From contig CAVPZS010000005.1 in assembly GCA_963710275.1 (NCBI GenBank), positions 620,001-684,000 of the forward strand: DNA of 64,000 bases. Reading direction: 5' to 3'. The notes below the pieces were generated by a model. That model saw nothing but the letters and a program-made list of their open reading frames with translations. It was not told the origin of the DNA and ran no database searches. The position numbers and the translations under genes were made by a program. Source of the stretch: Rhodoblastus sp963710275 (GTDB lineage: Bacteria > Pseudomonadota > Alphaproteobacteria > Rhizobiales > Beijerinckiaceae). Below, in pieces: positions 20,953 through 31,363 of this stretch (position 1 is the stretch's first letter; each line of letters starts with the position of its first letter).

Positions 20953-23900
20953 GCCCGTCGCGCCTCTTCATCCTGCGCCCGGTCGCCACGACCCTGCTGA
21001 TGGCGGCGATTCTGCTGGTGGGGATCGTCGCCTATCGCTTCCTGCCGGTCTCGGCCTTGCCGCAGGTCGATTATCCCACCATCCAGGTCTCGACATTCTA
21101 TCCCGGCGCCAGCCCGGAGGTGATGACGACTTCGGTGACGGCGCCGCTGGAGCGGCAATTCGGCCAGATGCCGGGCCTCAGCCAGATGAGTTCGATCAGT
21201 TCTGCCGGCGCCTCGGTGACGACGCTGCAGTTCGGCCTCGACATCCAGATCGACGTCGCGGAGCAGGAGGTGCAGGCGGCGATCAACGCGGCGACGAGCC
21301 TGCTGCCGAGCCGGCCTGCCGGCGCCGCCGGTCTACGCCAAGGTCAATCCCGCCGACACGCCGGTGCTGGTCTTCGCCATCACCTCGAAAACCCTGCCGC
21401 TGACCCAGGTCGAGGACATCACCGACATCCGTCTGGCGCAGAAGCTGTCGCAGGTTTCGGGCGTCGGCCTGGTGTCGGTCGCCGGCGGCCAGCGCCCGGC
21501 CTTGCGGGTCGAGGTCAATCCCCGCGCGCTCGCCGCCTATGGGCTGGCGATCGACGACATCCGCACCGACATCACCAACCAGAACACCGATCTGCCCAAG
21601 GGCAATTTCGACGGGCCCTCGCAGAACTCGACGATCAACGACAATGACCAGATGCAGACCGCCGAGGACTACCGGCGGCTGATCATCGCCTACAGGAACG
21701 GCGCGGCGGTGCAGGCTGTCCGATGTCGCGACGGTGGTCGAGGGGCCGGAAAACGCCGAACTGGCGGCCTGGGCGAACAAGACCCCGGCGATCATCCTCA
21801 ACGTCAAGCGCCAGCCGGGCTCGAACGTCATCGCCGTGGTCGACGCGGTGAAGGCGCAATTGCCCAAGCTGCACGCAGACCTTGCCGCCCGGCCTCGACG
21901 TAGCGATCCTCACCGACCAGACCGTGACCATCCGCGCCTCCGTCGCCGATGTCGAATTCGAACTCGGCCTTGCGGTGGCGCTGGTGGTGCATGGTGATCT
22001 TCATCTTCCTGCGCAATCTGCCGGCGACGCTGATCCCCAGCCTTTCCGCGCCGCTGTCGCTGATCGGCGCGCTGGCGGGCATGTATCTCTGCGGCTATTC
22101 GCTCGACAATCTGTCGCTGATGTCGCTGACCATCGCCACCGGCTTCGTCGTCGACGACGCCATCGTCATGATCGAGAACATCGCGCGCTACGTCGAGCGC
22201 GGCGACAGCCCGATGGAGGCCGCGCTGCAAGGGCTCGGGCGAAATCGGCTTCACCATCATCTCGCTGACCGTGTCGCTGATCGCGGTGCTGATCCCCTTG
22301 CTGTTCATGGGCGACGTGGTCGGGCGCCTGTTCCATGAATTCGCGGTGACGCTGGCCATGGCCATCGTGCTTTCGGCCTTCATTTCCCTGACCCTGGTGC
22401 CGATGATGTGCGCGCTGATGGTCAGGCACCGGCCGGACAGCGAACGCAACCGCGCCGATCTCGCCGCCGAGCGCGGCTTTGAATGGATCATCGGCCGATA
22501 CGATCGCGGCCTGCACTGGGTGCTGGACCACCAGGGCCTGACCCTGCTGGTCTTCGCCGCGACGGTCGCCATCACCGTCCTGCAATATATCGAAATTCCC
22601 AAGGGCTTTTTTCCGGTGCAGGACACCGGCGCGATCCAGGGCGTCACCACCGCCGCGCAGGACATTTCCTTCAAGGCCATGGCCGGGCGCCAGCAGGCGC
22701 TGGCCGAGGCGATCCTGCGCGACGAGGACGTCGCCAATCTGTCGTCCTATATCGGCGTCGACGGGACCAATACCGCGCTCAATGTCGGCCGCCTGCTGAT
22801 CTCGCTGAAGCCGCATGACGAGCGCAATGCGGACGCGCCAGCGAATCATTCGCCGCCTCCAACGCGAGACTCGCCGATGTCCCGGGCATCGCCCTGGCCA
22901 TGCAGCCGGTGCAGGACCTGACCATCGACAGCACGGTCGGCCGCGCGCAATACCAGTTTTTCCTGGAGAGCCCCAGCCAGTCCGAGCTGTCCAGCTGGAC
23001 CCCGAAGCTGGTGGCGCGGATGCGGGAATCGCCTGAATTCGAGGACGTCTCCAGCGATCTCGCCAACCAGGGACGGCAACTTCTGCTGACCATCGACCGT
23101 CCGACGGCGGCGCGCTTCGGCATCACCCCGGCGACCATCGACAACGCGCTTTACGACGCCTTCGGCCAGCGTATCGCCTCGACCTTTTACACCCAGTCCA
23201 ACCAGTACCGGGTGATCCTGAAATCGGCGTCGTTCAGGCTGGACAATCCCGTCGAGGCGCTGGCCGGGATTTACCTGCCCTCCGCGACGGCGACCACGGG
23301 CCAGGCGCCGCTGGCGGCGATGGTGCATGTGTCGCAAAAGAATGCGCCGCTGCAGCTCAACCATCTGGGGCAGCTGCCGTCGCAATCCATTTCCTTCAAT
23401 CTGGCGCCCGGGGTGTCGATCGAGAAGGCGGTGGACGGGGTCAAGAAGGCCGAGGCCGACATCCACCTGCCCGAGAGCTTTTCCACTTCCTTCCAGGGCG
23501 CCCTGTCGGCCTTCCAGAAGTCGCTCTCCAACGAGTTGATGCTGATCCTCGCGGCGGTGGTCGCGGTCTATATCGTGCTCGGCGTGCTCTACGAGAGCTT
23601 CGTCCATCCGATCACCATCCTCTCGACCCTGCCCTCCGCCGGCATCGGGGCGCTGCTGGCCCTGCGCGTGGCCGGCGACGATCTCGACGTCATCGGCATC
23701 ATCGGCATCATCCTGCTGATCGGCATCGTCAAGAAGAACGCGATCATGATGATCGACTTCGCGCTCGAGGCCGAGCGCGTCGAGGGCAAGCCGCCGCGCG
23801 AAGCCATCCATCAGGCGTGCCTGCTGCGCTTCCGCCCGATCCTGATGACGACCTTCGCCGCGCTGCTCGGCGCGCTGCCGCTGATGCTGGGGACGGGAAC

Positions 23901-24069
23901 CGGATCGGAGCTGCGCCGGCCGCTCGGCCTGTGCATCGTCGGCGGCCTGCTGGTCAGCCAGTTGCTCACCCTGTTTTCGACGCCGGTGATCTATCTGGCG
24001 ATCGATCGGCTCGGCCGCCGGATTCTTCCGGGCGGCTATGTGAGCGCCGACGGAGGAGCCGCCGCCGGC
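20949..24069 (+). CDS. mdtB: RND efflux inner-membrane pump, MdtB-like (frameshifted)
   Basis: The first of two adjacent RND multidrug pump subunits. The N-terminus reads LFILRPVATTLLMAAILLVG; the pore and transmembrane regions show TGFVVDDAIVMIENIARY, IPKGFFPVQDTGAIQG, VYIVLGVLYESFVHPIT and LLIGIVKKNAIMMIDFAL, including the acidic residues of TM4 needed for proton flow. One-base insertions are inferred near 21310, 21715, 21888, 21992 and 22232, and one further shift near 22830. Resolved length is about 1038 residues. The frame then runs on through GRRILPGGYVSADGGAAAG into the second pump without a stop; this may be an indel artefact. Confidence 0.9.
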
Positions 24070-27000
24070 ATGAATATTTCGGCGCCCTTCATCCAGCGCC
24101 CGGTCGCCACCGTGCTGGTCACGATCGCCATCGCCCTGGGCGGCGCGCTGGGTTACCTGAGCCTGCCGGTGTCGCCGCTGCCGCAGGTCGACTTTCCGAC
24201 GATCATGGTGCAGGCGCAATTGCCCGGCGCAAGTCCCGAGGTGTCGGCGACCAGCCTCGCCGAGCCGCTGGAGCGCCATCTCGGCCAGATCGCCGACGTC
24301 ACCGAAATGACCTCGCAGAGCCAGACCGGCCAGTCGCGCGTCATCCTGCAATTTGGCCTGGACCGCAATATCGACGGCGCCGCCAAGGACGTGCAGGCGG
24401 CGATCAATGCGGCGCAGGCTGATCTCCCGACCAACCTCCTGTCGCAGCCGACCTATCGCAAGGTCAACCCAGCCGACGCGCCGGTGCTGATCCTGACCCT
24501 GACGTCGAAGACCCTGACCCGCGTGCAGATGTACGACGCCGCCAGCACGCTGCTGGCGCAGCAATTGTCGCAGGTCTCGGGCGTCGGCCAGGTCTTCGTC
24601 TCCGGCTCGGCGCTGCCGGCGGTGCGGGTGGAGCTCGATCCGCTAAAGCTGTTCCACTTCGGCATCGGGCTCGAGGACGTCCGTTCGGCGCTTTCCAGCG
24701 CCGACGCCAATGCGCCAAAGGGCGCCATCGACGTCGGCGCGCATCGCTGGCAGATCTACACCACCGATCAGGCGTCGCGCGCCGTCGACTACCGCGACCA
24801 GGTGATCGCCTATCGCAATGGCGACGCGCTGCGGCTGCGCGACGTCGCCGAGGTCGTGGATTCCGCGCAGGACTTGCGCAACCTCGGCCTGGCCGACGGA
24901 AAGCCGGCGGTGATCATCGTCGTGTTCCGCCAGCCCGGCGCCAATATCATCAAGACCGTCGACGCGGTGCGCGCGGAAGTGCCGAAGCTCAAGGCGGCGA
25001 TGCCGGCGGACATGGATATCGCCTTCGCGTCCGACCGCTCCACCACCATCCGCAATTCGCTGGCGGAGACGCAGCGCACCCTGATCATCGCCATGCTCCT
25101 GGTCGTGGGCGTGGTGTTCCTGTTCCTGCAGAACGTCCGCGCCGCCATGGTGCCCGCCGTCGCCGTTCCCGTCTCGGTCGTCGGCACCTTCGGCGCCATG
25201 TATCTGATGAATTATTCGCTCGACAATCTCTCCCTGATGGCGCTGACCATTTCCACCGGCTTCGTGGTCGACGACGCCATCGTGGTGCTGGAGAATATTT
25301 CGCGCCACATGGAAGACGGGATGCCGCGACGCCAGGCGGCGCTGGTCGGCGCGCGCGACATCGGCTTCACCATCGTCACCATCACCCTGTCGCTGATCGC
25401 CGTGTTCACGCCGATCCTGCTGATGGGCGGCCTGGTCGGCAGGCTGTTCCGCGAATTCGCCATGACGCTGTCGATGGCCATCGTCATCTCGATGTTCATT
25501 GCGCTGACGACGACGCCAATGATGTGCGCGCTGATCCTGCGCCACAAACCGGCGCCTTCCGGTCCGCGCGCGCAAAACCCTGTTTCAGCGCGTGGAGGGT
25601 TTTTACGAGCGCACGCTCGCCGTCGCGCTGCGCCACAGTTTCATCGTGCTGATGACCCTGTTCGGCGCCATTGCGCTGAACGTCTGGCTGCTCGCGGTGA
25701 TTCCCAAGGGCTTTTTTCCCGAGCAGGACACCGGCCGCATCGTCGCGGTGCTGGTCGCCGACCAGAGCATGTCGTTCCAGCTCCTCAGCAAGAAGCTCTC
25801 GCGGATGATGGCCCTCGTCGACGCCGACAAGGACATGGCCAGCGTCGTCGGCTATACCGGCACCGGCGGCGGCGGCGTCTCGGCGCAGACCAATACCGCC
25901 GCCATGTTCCTGCAATTGAAGCCGCTCGGCGAGCGCGACGGCGTCGAGGCGGTGATCGCGCGGCTGCGGCGCAATCTCGCGCAAGTTCCGGGCGCGCGGC
26001 TCTATCTCACGCCGGTGCAGGACATCCACGTCGGCGGACGCCAGAGCAATTCGCTCTATCAATACTCGATCCTCGGCGACACCACGGCGGAGGTCAATCG
26101 AATGGGCGCCGAAACTGCTGGCGGCGCTCGAAAAGGATCCGACCTTTTCCGACGTCAGCTCCGACCAGCAGCAGAATGGCCTCGGCCTCGACGTGACCGT
26201 CGATCGCGACACCGCCTCGCGGCTGGGGCTGACCATGTACCAGATCGACAATACGCTTTACGACGCCTTCGGCCAGCGCTCGGTTTCGGTGATCTACAAT
26301 CCGCTCAACCAGTATCGTGTGGTGATGGAGGCGGCGCCGCAATTCTGGCAGCGTCCCGGCATTCTCGACCAGATCTGGGTCAGCAGGTCGGGCGGCGCAG
26401 CCGAGCGGCTCGCAGACCACCGCGCTCAGCGCGGGCTCGGTGGTGGCGGGGCCGGTCGTGGGCCTCGCCCTGCCGACCGCGCTGACGAACGCCGCCGGTG
26501 ACGCCGACGCTCTCCTCCGCCGTGGCTTCGGCGGCCAACATCGGCGTCGCCATCGGCAATGTCGCGGTCGCGCCGACCAATTTCGTGGTGTCGCTGGCCC
26601 AGACCGCGACCAGCGCCGGCAGCGCGACAGGCGCGACGAGCACGGCGTCGAATAATTCAGTGCGCACGGCGGCGCAGGCGACCATCGCTTCGGCGGGCGC
26701 GAGCGTCGCCTCGGCCGGCTCGGCAGTGGCGACGTCCAACGAGGCCATGATCCCGCTCTCGGCCTTCGCGCATTACGCGCCGGGCATCCACGCCGCTGGC
26801 GGTCAATCACCAGAGCCAGTTCGTCGCGGCGACGATTTCCTTCAACCTCGCCAAGGGCAAAGTCGCTGAGCGACGCGCAGGACGGCGATCCATCGCGCCG
26901 AGGACAAGCATCCACATGCCCGGCGATCTCATTCGCGGCTTTGCCGGCGAGGCGCTGCTCTATCACGCAGTCGCTCAGCGACGAGAAGTTGCTGGTCATG

Positions 27001-27493
27001 GCGGCGCTGGCGGCGATCTATATCGTGCTCGGCGTGCTCTACGAGAGCTTCATTCACCCGATCACCATTCTCTCGACCTTGCCCTCGGCGGGCGTCGGCG
27101 CGGCGCTGGCGCTGATGGCGTTCGAAATGCCCTTCACCATCATCGCCCTGATCGGCGTGATCCTGCTGATCGGCATCGTCAAGAAAAACGCCATCCTGAT
27201 GATCGACTTCGCGCTTGCAGGCCGAGCGCGAGGGCGGCATGGACAGCCGCGACGCGATCTTTCACGCGGCGATCGTGCGCTTCCGCCCGATCGTCATGAC
27301 CACCACGGCGGCGCTGCTCGGCGCCCTGCCGCTATGCTTCAGCTTCGGCGAAGGGGCGGAACTGCGCCAGCCCCTGGGCATTTCCATCGTCGGCGGCCTG
27401 ATCATGAGCCAGGTCCTGACGCTTTACACGACGCCGATCGTCTATCTCTATCTCGACCGGATGCGGCTGTTCTTCTCGCGGCGGCGGCGTTAG
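24070..27493 (+). CDS. mdtC: RND efflux inner-membrane pump, MdtC-like, with low-complexity insertion (frameshifted)
   Basis: The second RND pump subunit, expected to form a mixed trimer with the MdtB-like protein. It begins MNISAPFIQRPVATVLVTIA; key parts are TGFVVDDAIVVLENISRH, IPKGFFPEQDTGRIVAVL, VYIVLGVLYESFIHPIT after resolution, and LLIGIVKKNAILMIDFAL. Ten one-base insertions are inferred (near 25572, 26100, 26398, 26497, 26805, 26868, 26887, 26910, 26968 and 27218). Resolved length is about 1137 residues, around 100 longer than usual, because an Ala/Ser/Thr/Gly-rich segment is inserted before PLSAFAHYAPGI (about 26385-26750). A GGAGGAG sequence lies 12 bases before the ATG. Confidence 0.88.
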
Positions 27494-27554
27494 CGCCTAT
27501 TCCCGGAAAGTCGGTCCGGTTTTCGGACGAGAATATGCGCAAAAAAAATGGCGC

Positions 27555-27594
27555 AGCGCCTTCTCCCCGTCTGGAGAAGGCGCTGGCGATTTTT
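27555..27594. terminator. Bidirectional rho-independent terminator
   Basis: A perfect 12-base-pair hairpin: AGCGCCTTCTCC at 27555-27566, a 6-base loop, and GGAGAAGGCGCT at 27573-27584. On the plus strand a T-run follows at 27590-27594, and on the minus strand a run of eight T follows (27541-27548 as A). It separates the convergent mdtC and Cys-rich genes and should stop transcription from both sides. Confidence 0.85.
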
Positions 27595-27852
27595 CACCCG
27601 TGAGCGATTTTCGCGCCGTGACGGCGCAATCCGCCTGAAAACACCTGATGGCATTGGGGGCTCAAATGCGCCTTCTGCCGGACGAGACAGGCGGTGATCC
27701 GGCCCGAGTTCCGGAATGAACTCCCCGCAGAGGCGGAACACGTCCGGCGTGCAGGCCTGCTGGGCGTCGGCGGTTCCCCTGTATTCGGCGAAGGCGGGCG
27801 TCGTGAGCGCAAGCGTCAGCGACGCCAGAGCCGCGGCGGCTGTGACTTTCAT
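27594..27852 (-). CDS. Small secreted Cys-rich protein, about 85 aa (frameshifted)
   Basis: The protein starts with a clear signal peptide (MKVTAAAALASLTLALTTPAFA) and then a short mature domain with Cys residues in ACTPDVFRLCGEFIP and, after a one-base insertion near 27716, GRITACLVRQKAHLSPQC. Cys spacing and the ACxPDVxRxC motif match the small protein at 51608-51832, so the two are paralogues. The family looks like the periplasmic cysteine-rich repeat proteins common in Hyphomicrobiales; no function is known to me. It is monocistronic, ending in the bidirectional terminator. Confidence 0.72.
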
Positions 27853-28020
27853 TTTTTTCTCCGGGAATCAGTGAGTTGAGGCGAATTCCACGCGCGAGGA
27901 TGCGGGCTTCCGAAAGCCTTGGCAACGGGCTCTTCCTTGCCGAAGCGATTTTCCGCGCGCCTGTGGCTTTGGCGCCCAGGCCAAGTTTCAGCCTGGCCCG
28001 AGCCGAAGAGCCGCGCCGCG

Positions 28021-28964
28021 TTACGCCTTAACGACGATATGGAGGATCTCCGGCGGGACCCCGAGCCGCAATGGCAGCCTCGAACAGCCGAGACCGGCGG
28101 AAACGATCATGTGTCGTCCGCCTTCGATAAAATGGCCATAGTTGTAAAGTCGGCTGAGCGGGGAGGGCGCAACGAGGACGCGCCCGAAAAGGCGGACCTG
28201 CCCGCCATGCGTATGGCCCGCGAGCGTCACGGCGACGCGCGGGGGAACATGGGGAATATGTCGGGCTCATGAGCCAGCAGGACCACCGGCGCATCACCCG
28301 CTATGCCGTCCAGCGTCTTGCGGAGATCGACGCTTGCCTGTTCGCCGCCGCCCGGCCTTCCCTGGAAGGCCCATTGTTCGCGCAACCCTGCGATCCAGAA
28401 TGGCCACCCCGCCTTGGCGAGCTTGACGCTGTCGTTCTCCAGCACCTGAATTCCGGCCCTTTCCAGGGCGCGGCGGGCTCCGATGGGTCCCCGCCCAAGC
28501 AATTGCGCCCTTTCGTCGTTCCACCAGTCATGATTGCCGAGGATCGCGTAGACTCCCAGCGGCGCGCGCAACGAAGCGAGCGCTCGGGCCCAATCGGCGT
28601 CGGGCACGACGGAGGTGATCATGTTGTGACTGGCGACATAATCGCCGAGCAGCACGATGGCGTCGGCGCCCAGCGCATTGGTCGCATCGACGATCCCTTC
28701 GATCCGGGCGACCGTCATCCAGGGATCGCAAGCATGAACATCCGCGATCGCCGCGATGGACAGGCGCAAGTCGGCCGGCCAGGCCGAAAGCTTCGGCTCA
28801 TAGCGGGTGATCCGCGCAAACGCCGTCGGTGCGGCCGCGGCGCCGTCCGCGTCGGCGGCTGCAACGCCAGTTCCCGCCGCTGCGAACGATGACGCGATCA
28901 GTAATTGACGCCGGTTCAGCAGCAGCCGCTGACCGGATGGCGGCGCCCCCTCGCTTGATTTCAT
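28021..28964 (-). CDS. Tat-exported metallophosphoesterase (YkuE-like, frameshifted)
   Basis: A calcineurin-like phosphoesterase with all metal-binding motifs: IADVHACDPWM, LLGDYVASHN, AILGNHDWWND, LAHEPD and LAGHTHGGQ. The N-terminus carries a twin-arginine signal (LNRRQLLIASSFAAAG), which places it in the periplasm or at the outer face of the membrane and supports the ATG at 28964 rather than more upstream starts. One base appears deleted near 28247, between HEPDIFP and VAVTLAGHTHGG; resolved length is about 314 residues. Relatives of YkuE type are reported to act on lipids or phosphate esters; the substrate here is unknown. It follows the EPS transferase gene in the same direction with a 43-base gap. 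Confidence 0.86.
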
Positions 28965-29007
28965 TGTGCGCAATCCCGTCGTTTCCGGCGCCCGAGCGCG
29001 GCGTGGT

Positions 29008-30504
29008 TCAATAGGCGTTGCGATAGGCCGCGCGCGAAAAAATGGTGAGCAGGAGAATTTGCAGATCCAGCGAAGGCGACCAGTTATCAATGTAATAGAG
29101 GTCGTGTTCGATGCGCCCGCGCAGTTTTTCTTCGCTATCGATTTCGCCACGGTAGCCGTTGACTTGCGCCCAGCCGGTAATCCCTGGCTTGACATTGTGC
29201 CGGCGCGCCGCAAGCGCGATCCTGTGCCCGAACATCAGATCGTGGACCATGGCGTGGGGCCGGGGGCCGACGAGCGACATCTGGCCCATGATCACGTTCA
29301 AAAGTTGCGGCAATTCATCGATATTGGTGCGGCGGATGATGCGGCCGACACGCGTGACCCTGGTGTCCGACGCCGTGACCTGGCGCACTTCGGCGCCGTC
29401 CTCGTTTGTCGTCAGCGAACGGAATTTGACGATACGGAACGGCTGCTGATTGAAGCCGTAGCGCCTTTGCAGGAAAAACACCGGACCGGGGCTGTCGATC
29501 TTTATGGCGATGGCGACCATCAGCAACAGGGGCGAAAGAGCGACCAGCGCCAGGCTGGCGGCGCAAAGGTCGAACAGCCGTTTCAGGCTGACTTCGACGA
29601 GGCCAAGCGGGCGACGCACGACCCGCAGGCTCGAGATCGGGCCGATCTTGGAGATCTGGGCGTCGGAGAACCGTTCGAGCACGCGCTCGGGACCCATGTG
29701 GATCGAGGCGGGAACGCAGGCGAAGGAGGCGATGCAGGCTTCGATGGCGACGATATCGTGCCAGGGCACGAGAATGAACACGTCATCAGGCCGGAAAATG
29801 CGCGCTGTCGCCGCCGCCAGCTTCAAATCCAGGTGAATCGTCTCGGCGTCGCGCAGCACGGCGGCGCGAACGACTTCGGCGCCGTGACCGGAGAGAGGAT
29901 AACGGTCCAAAAACTGGGAAACATCCTCTTCGCGGCCAACCAGGAAAATTCGCCGCGCGAACAGGCCGCCGGACGCGAGCGCCTTGTGGGCGGCTGCGGT
30001 CATGAGCGCCTGCGTCCCGAGGATCGCCAGTCCGCCGAAGACATAAAACAGGATGGCCGAGGCGCGCGAAATGTCCACGGCGGTCTTGGTGACGAAGACG
30101 AAGGCCAGCGCGCCGAGAAACCCGAGCGTCCAGCGCTCGAGCGTGGCCGGGATCTTGTTGTCGGGGGTTATGAAATAGTGAAAGGCATAGGCGCCGCGCA
30201 TCAGGTTCGGGGCCACGAACATGACTTCGACCAGCGCTGCGAGATGGACGAACAGGTGAATCGGGGCGGCTTTTCCGAGAACGATCCGGTGATAGCCTTC
30301 GGCGACGACGAGCGCGGCGGCCATGATCGCCATGATGTCGAGAAATGCGGCAAAGCAGATGAAAACGGCGCGCATCGCTTCGCTGTCGCGGGTCGGAAGA
30401 ACGTCGCGCCGGTGCGGCGCGGGCCGGGCTCCGACCCTGCGAAACACCCGGGCATTCGCGGAACTGTCGAGCGTCGGATGAATCTGCTTGCTATGAGAGA
30501 TCAT
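29008..30504 (-). CDS. EPS polyprenyl glycosylphosphotransferase (undecaprenyl-phosphate sugar-1-phosphate transferase)
   Basis: This enzyme starts polysaccharide repeat units by moving a hexose-1-phosphate from its UDP form to undecaprenyl phosphate. The first half has several membrane segments (about residues 45-160) and a Rossmann-like CoA-binding-type domain; the C-terminal bacterial sugar transferase domain shows LKRLFDLCAASLALVALSP, IDSPGPVFFLQRRYGFN, FRIVKFRSL, RIIRRTNIDELPQLLNV and MSLVGPRPHAM. The ATG at 30504 (MISHSKQIHP) has GGAGA ahead of it; a TTG seven codons upstream is less likely. The frame is intact. It is the likely committing step of the EPS locus and is divergent from the GNAT and flippase genes. 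Confidence 0.92.
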   Translation of the reverse strand: MISHSKQIHPTLDSSANARVFRRVGARPAPHRRDVLPTRDSEAMRAVFICFAAFLDIMAIMAAALVVAEGYHRIVLGKAAPIHLFVHLAALVEVMFVAPNLMRGAYAFHYFITPDNKIPATLERWTLGFLGALAFVFVTKTAVDISRASAILFYVFGGLAILGTQALMTAAAHKALASGGLFARRIFLVGREEDVSQFLDRYPLSGHGAEVVRAAVLRDAETIHLDLKLAAATARIFRPDDVFILVPWHDIVAIEACIASFACVPASIHMGPERVLERFSDAQISKIGPISSLRVVRRPLGLVEVSLKRLFDLCAASLALVALSPLLLMVAIAIKIDSPGPVFFLQRRYGFNQQPFRIVKFRSLTTNEDGAEVRQVTASDTRVTRVGRIIRRTNIDELPQLLNVIMGQMSLVGPRPHAMVHDLMFGHRIALAARRHNVKPGITGWAQVNGYRGEIDSEEKLRGRIEHDLYYIDNWSPSLDLQILLLTIFSRAAYRNAY

Positions 30505-31363
30505 AGGCGTCTCCGTTCGGTTCAAAGAGCGCGCGCTTTGAAGACACCCCCACCTTCGTCAGCAAAAATCAGCCAATCCGGACCTGAGCTTCCTCCGATG
30601 ATTTGATGCGCGATGACGCGAAACAGCCTTGCGCCTTGAGCGCAGCCGCATCCTGCCTGCTGGCGGCGCGCGCTTTTCCGAGCGTCGCGGTCATTGGCAA
30701 GCTTGCAGGTTGGTTGTGAGTGACTGGCTACGAAAATCCGCTGGCCCGCGAGATGGCCGGTACGAAGTTCTCATTGCAGGCGCGCGCCCTGAGCGGAATC
30801 ACGATGCGCTCGCTTTCCCGTTCGGCTGATTCTGGATGCGGCCGAGGAGCTCGGCTTTGGGAGCGATTATTGGAAACCGGCCCTGGCTTTCGCCTGCTCC
30901 ATTCCCGAACTTTATTCTCCAGCTCACGCTATCCTCCACTCGTTGATGGTGATGGCAAGACGGCGGCGCGCCAGTGGCTCAGGATGCCAATGTTATTCAA
31001 CATTCTCTTTCCAACCCATAATGGCTCGCAACAGACGAGGCATCATTCAAATGGATGACGTCGACTGGAAATCCGCGCCGGACTCCGCCTCTGACGCGCC
31101 GCGCAAGCTGCAACTTTTCTCCGGTCGCGAAAATCGCCGAGCGCGCTCATGCCTCGGGTTTCACTGTTTTTTCTCCAAACTCGTCAAGGACCGGTCTGGC
31201 CGGACGCGCAGGACCGCCGGAATCAGCCAAAATGTTTTGAAACAAATCCAGCCATGGCCACGTTATGGCTGGATACGCGACGACAGATTGGCCTCCGCGC
31301 CGGCAGCCCGGCGAGCGAGGTCGCCGCAAGACTCAAGAACGACCGTTCAGGATGGGCTTGCCA
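30505..31363. other. 859-base intergenic region between divergent EPS transcription units
   Basis: No convincing full gene is seen in either strand. It lies between divergent EPS units and must hold promoters for both. Within it, a possible small plus-strand frame (31051-31240) is listed separately. No strong hairpin or repeat was recognised by eye. Confidence 0.5.
31051..31240 (+). CDS. Possible small protein, about 62 aa, with one frameshift
   Basis: An ATG at 31051 opens MDDVDWKSAPDSASDAPRK, then LQLFS; after an inferred one-base insertion near 31125 the sequence continues PVAKIAERAHASGF and TVFSPNSSRTG, stopping at 31240. The composition looks coding, but no homologue is recognised and the join is an inference. 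It would sit just upstream of the GNAT gene. Treat as tentative. Confidence 0.25.

Noticed and set aside
22846..24564. A minus-strand frame of 572 codons within the mdtB/mdtC genes
   Set aside because: Antisense shadow; the plus strand has RND pump motifs throughout.
12000..27500. A region of real pseudogenes caused by gene decay
   Set aside because: All catalytic motifs are kept, no internal stop codons occur beyond those caused by frameshift, and codon use is normal; intact genes lie between.
27971..27996. A CCAGGC/GCCTGG hairpin after the metallophosphoesterase gene as terminator
   Set aside because: The stem is only 6 bp and lacks a U-tract.
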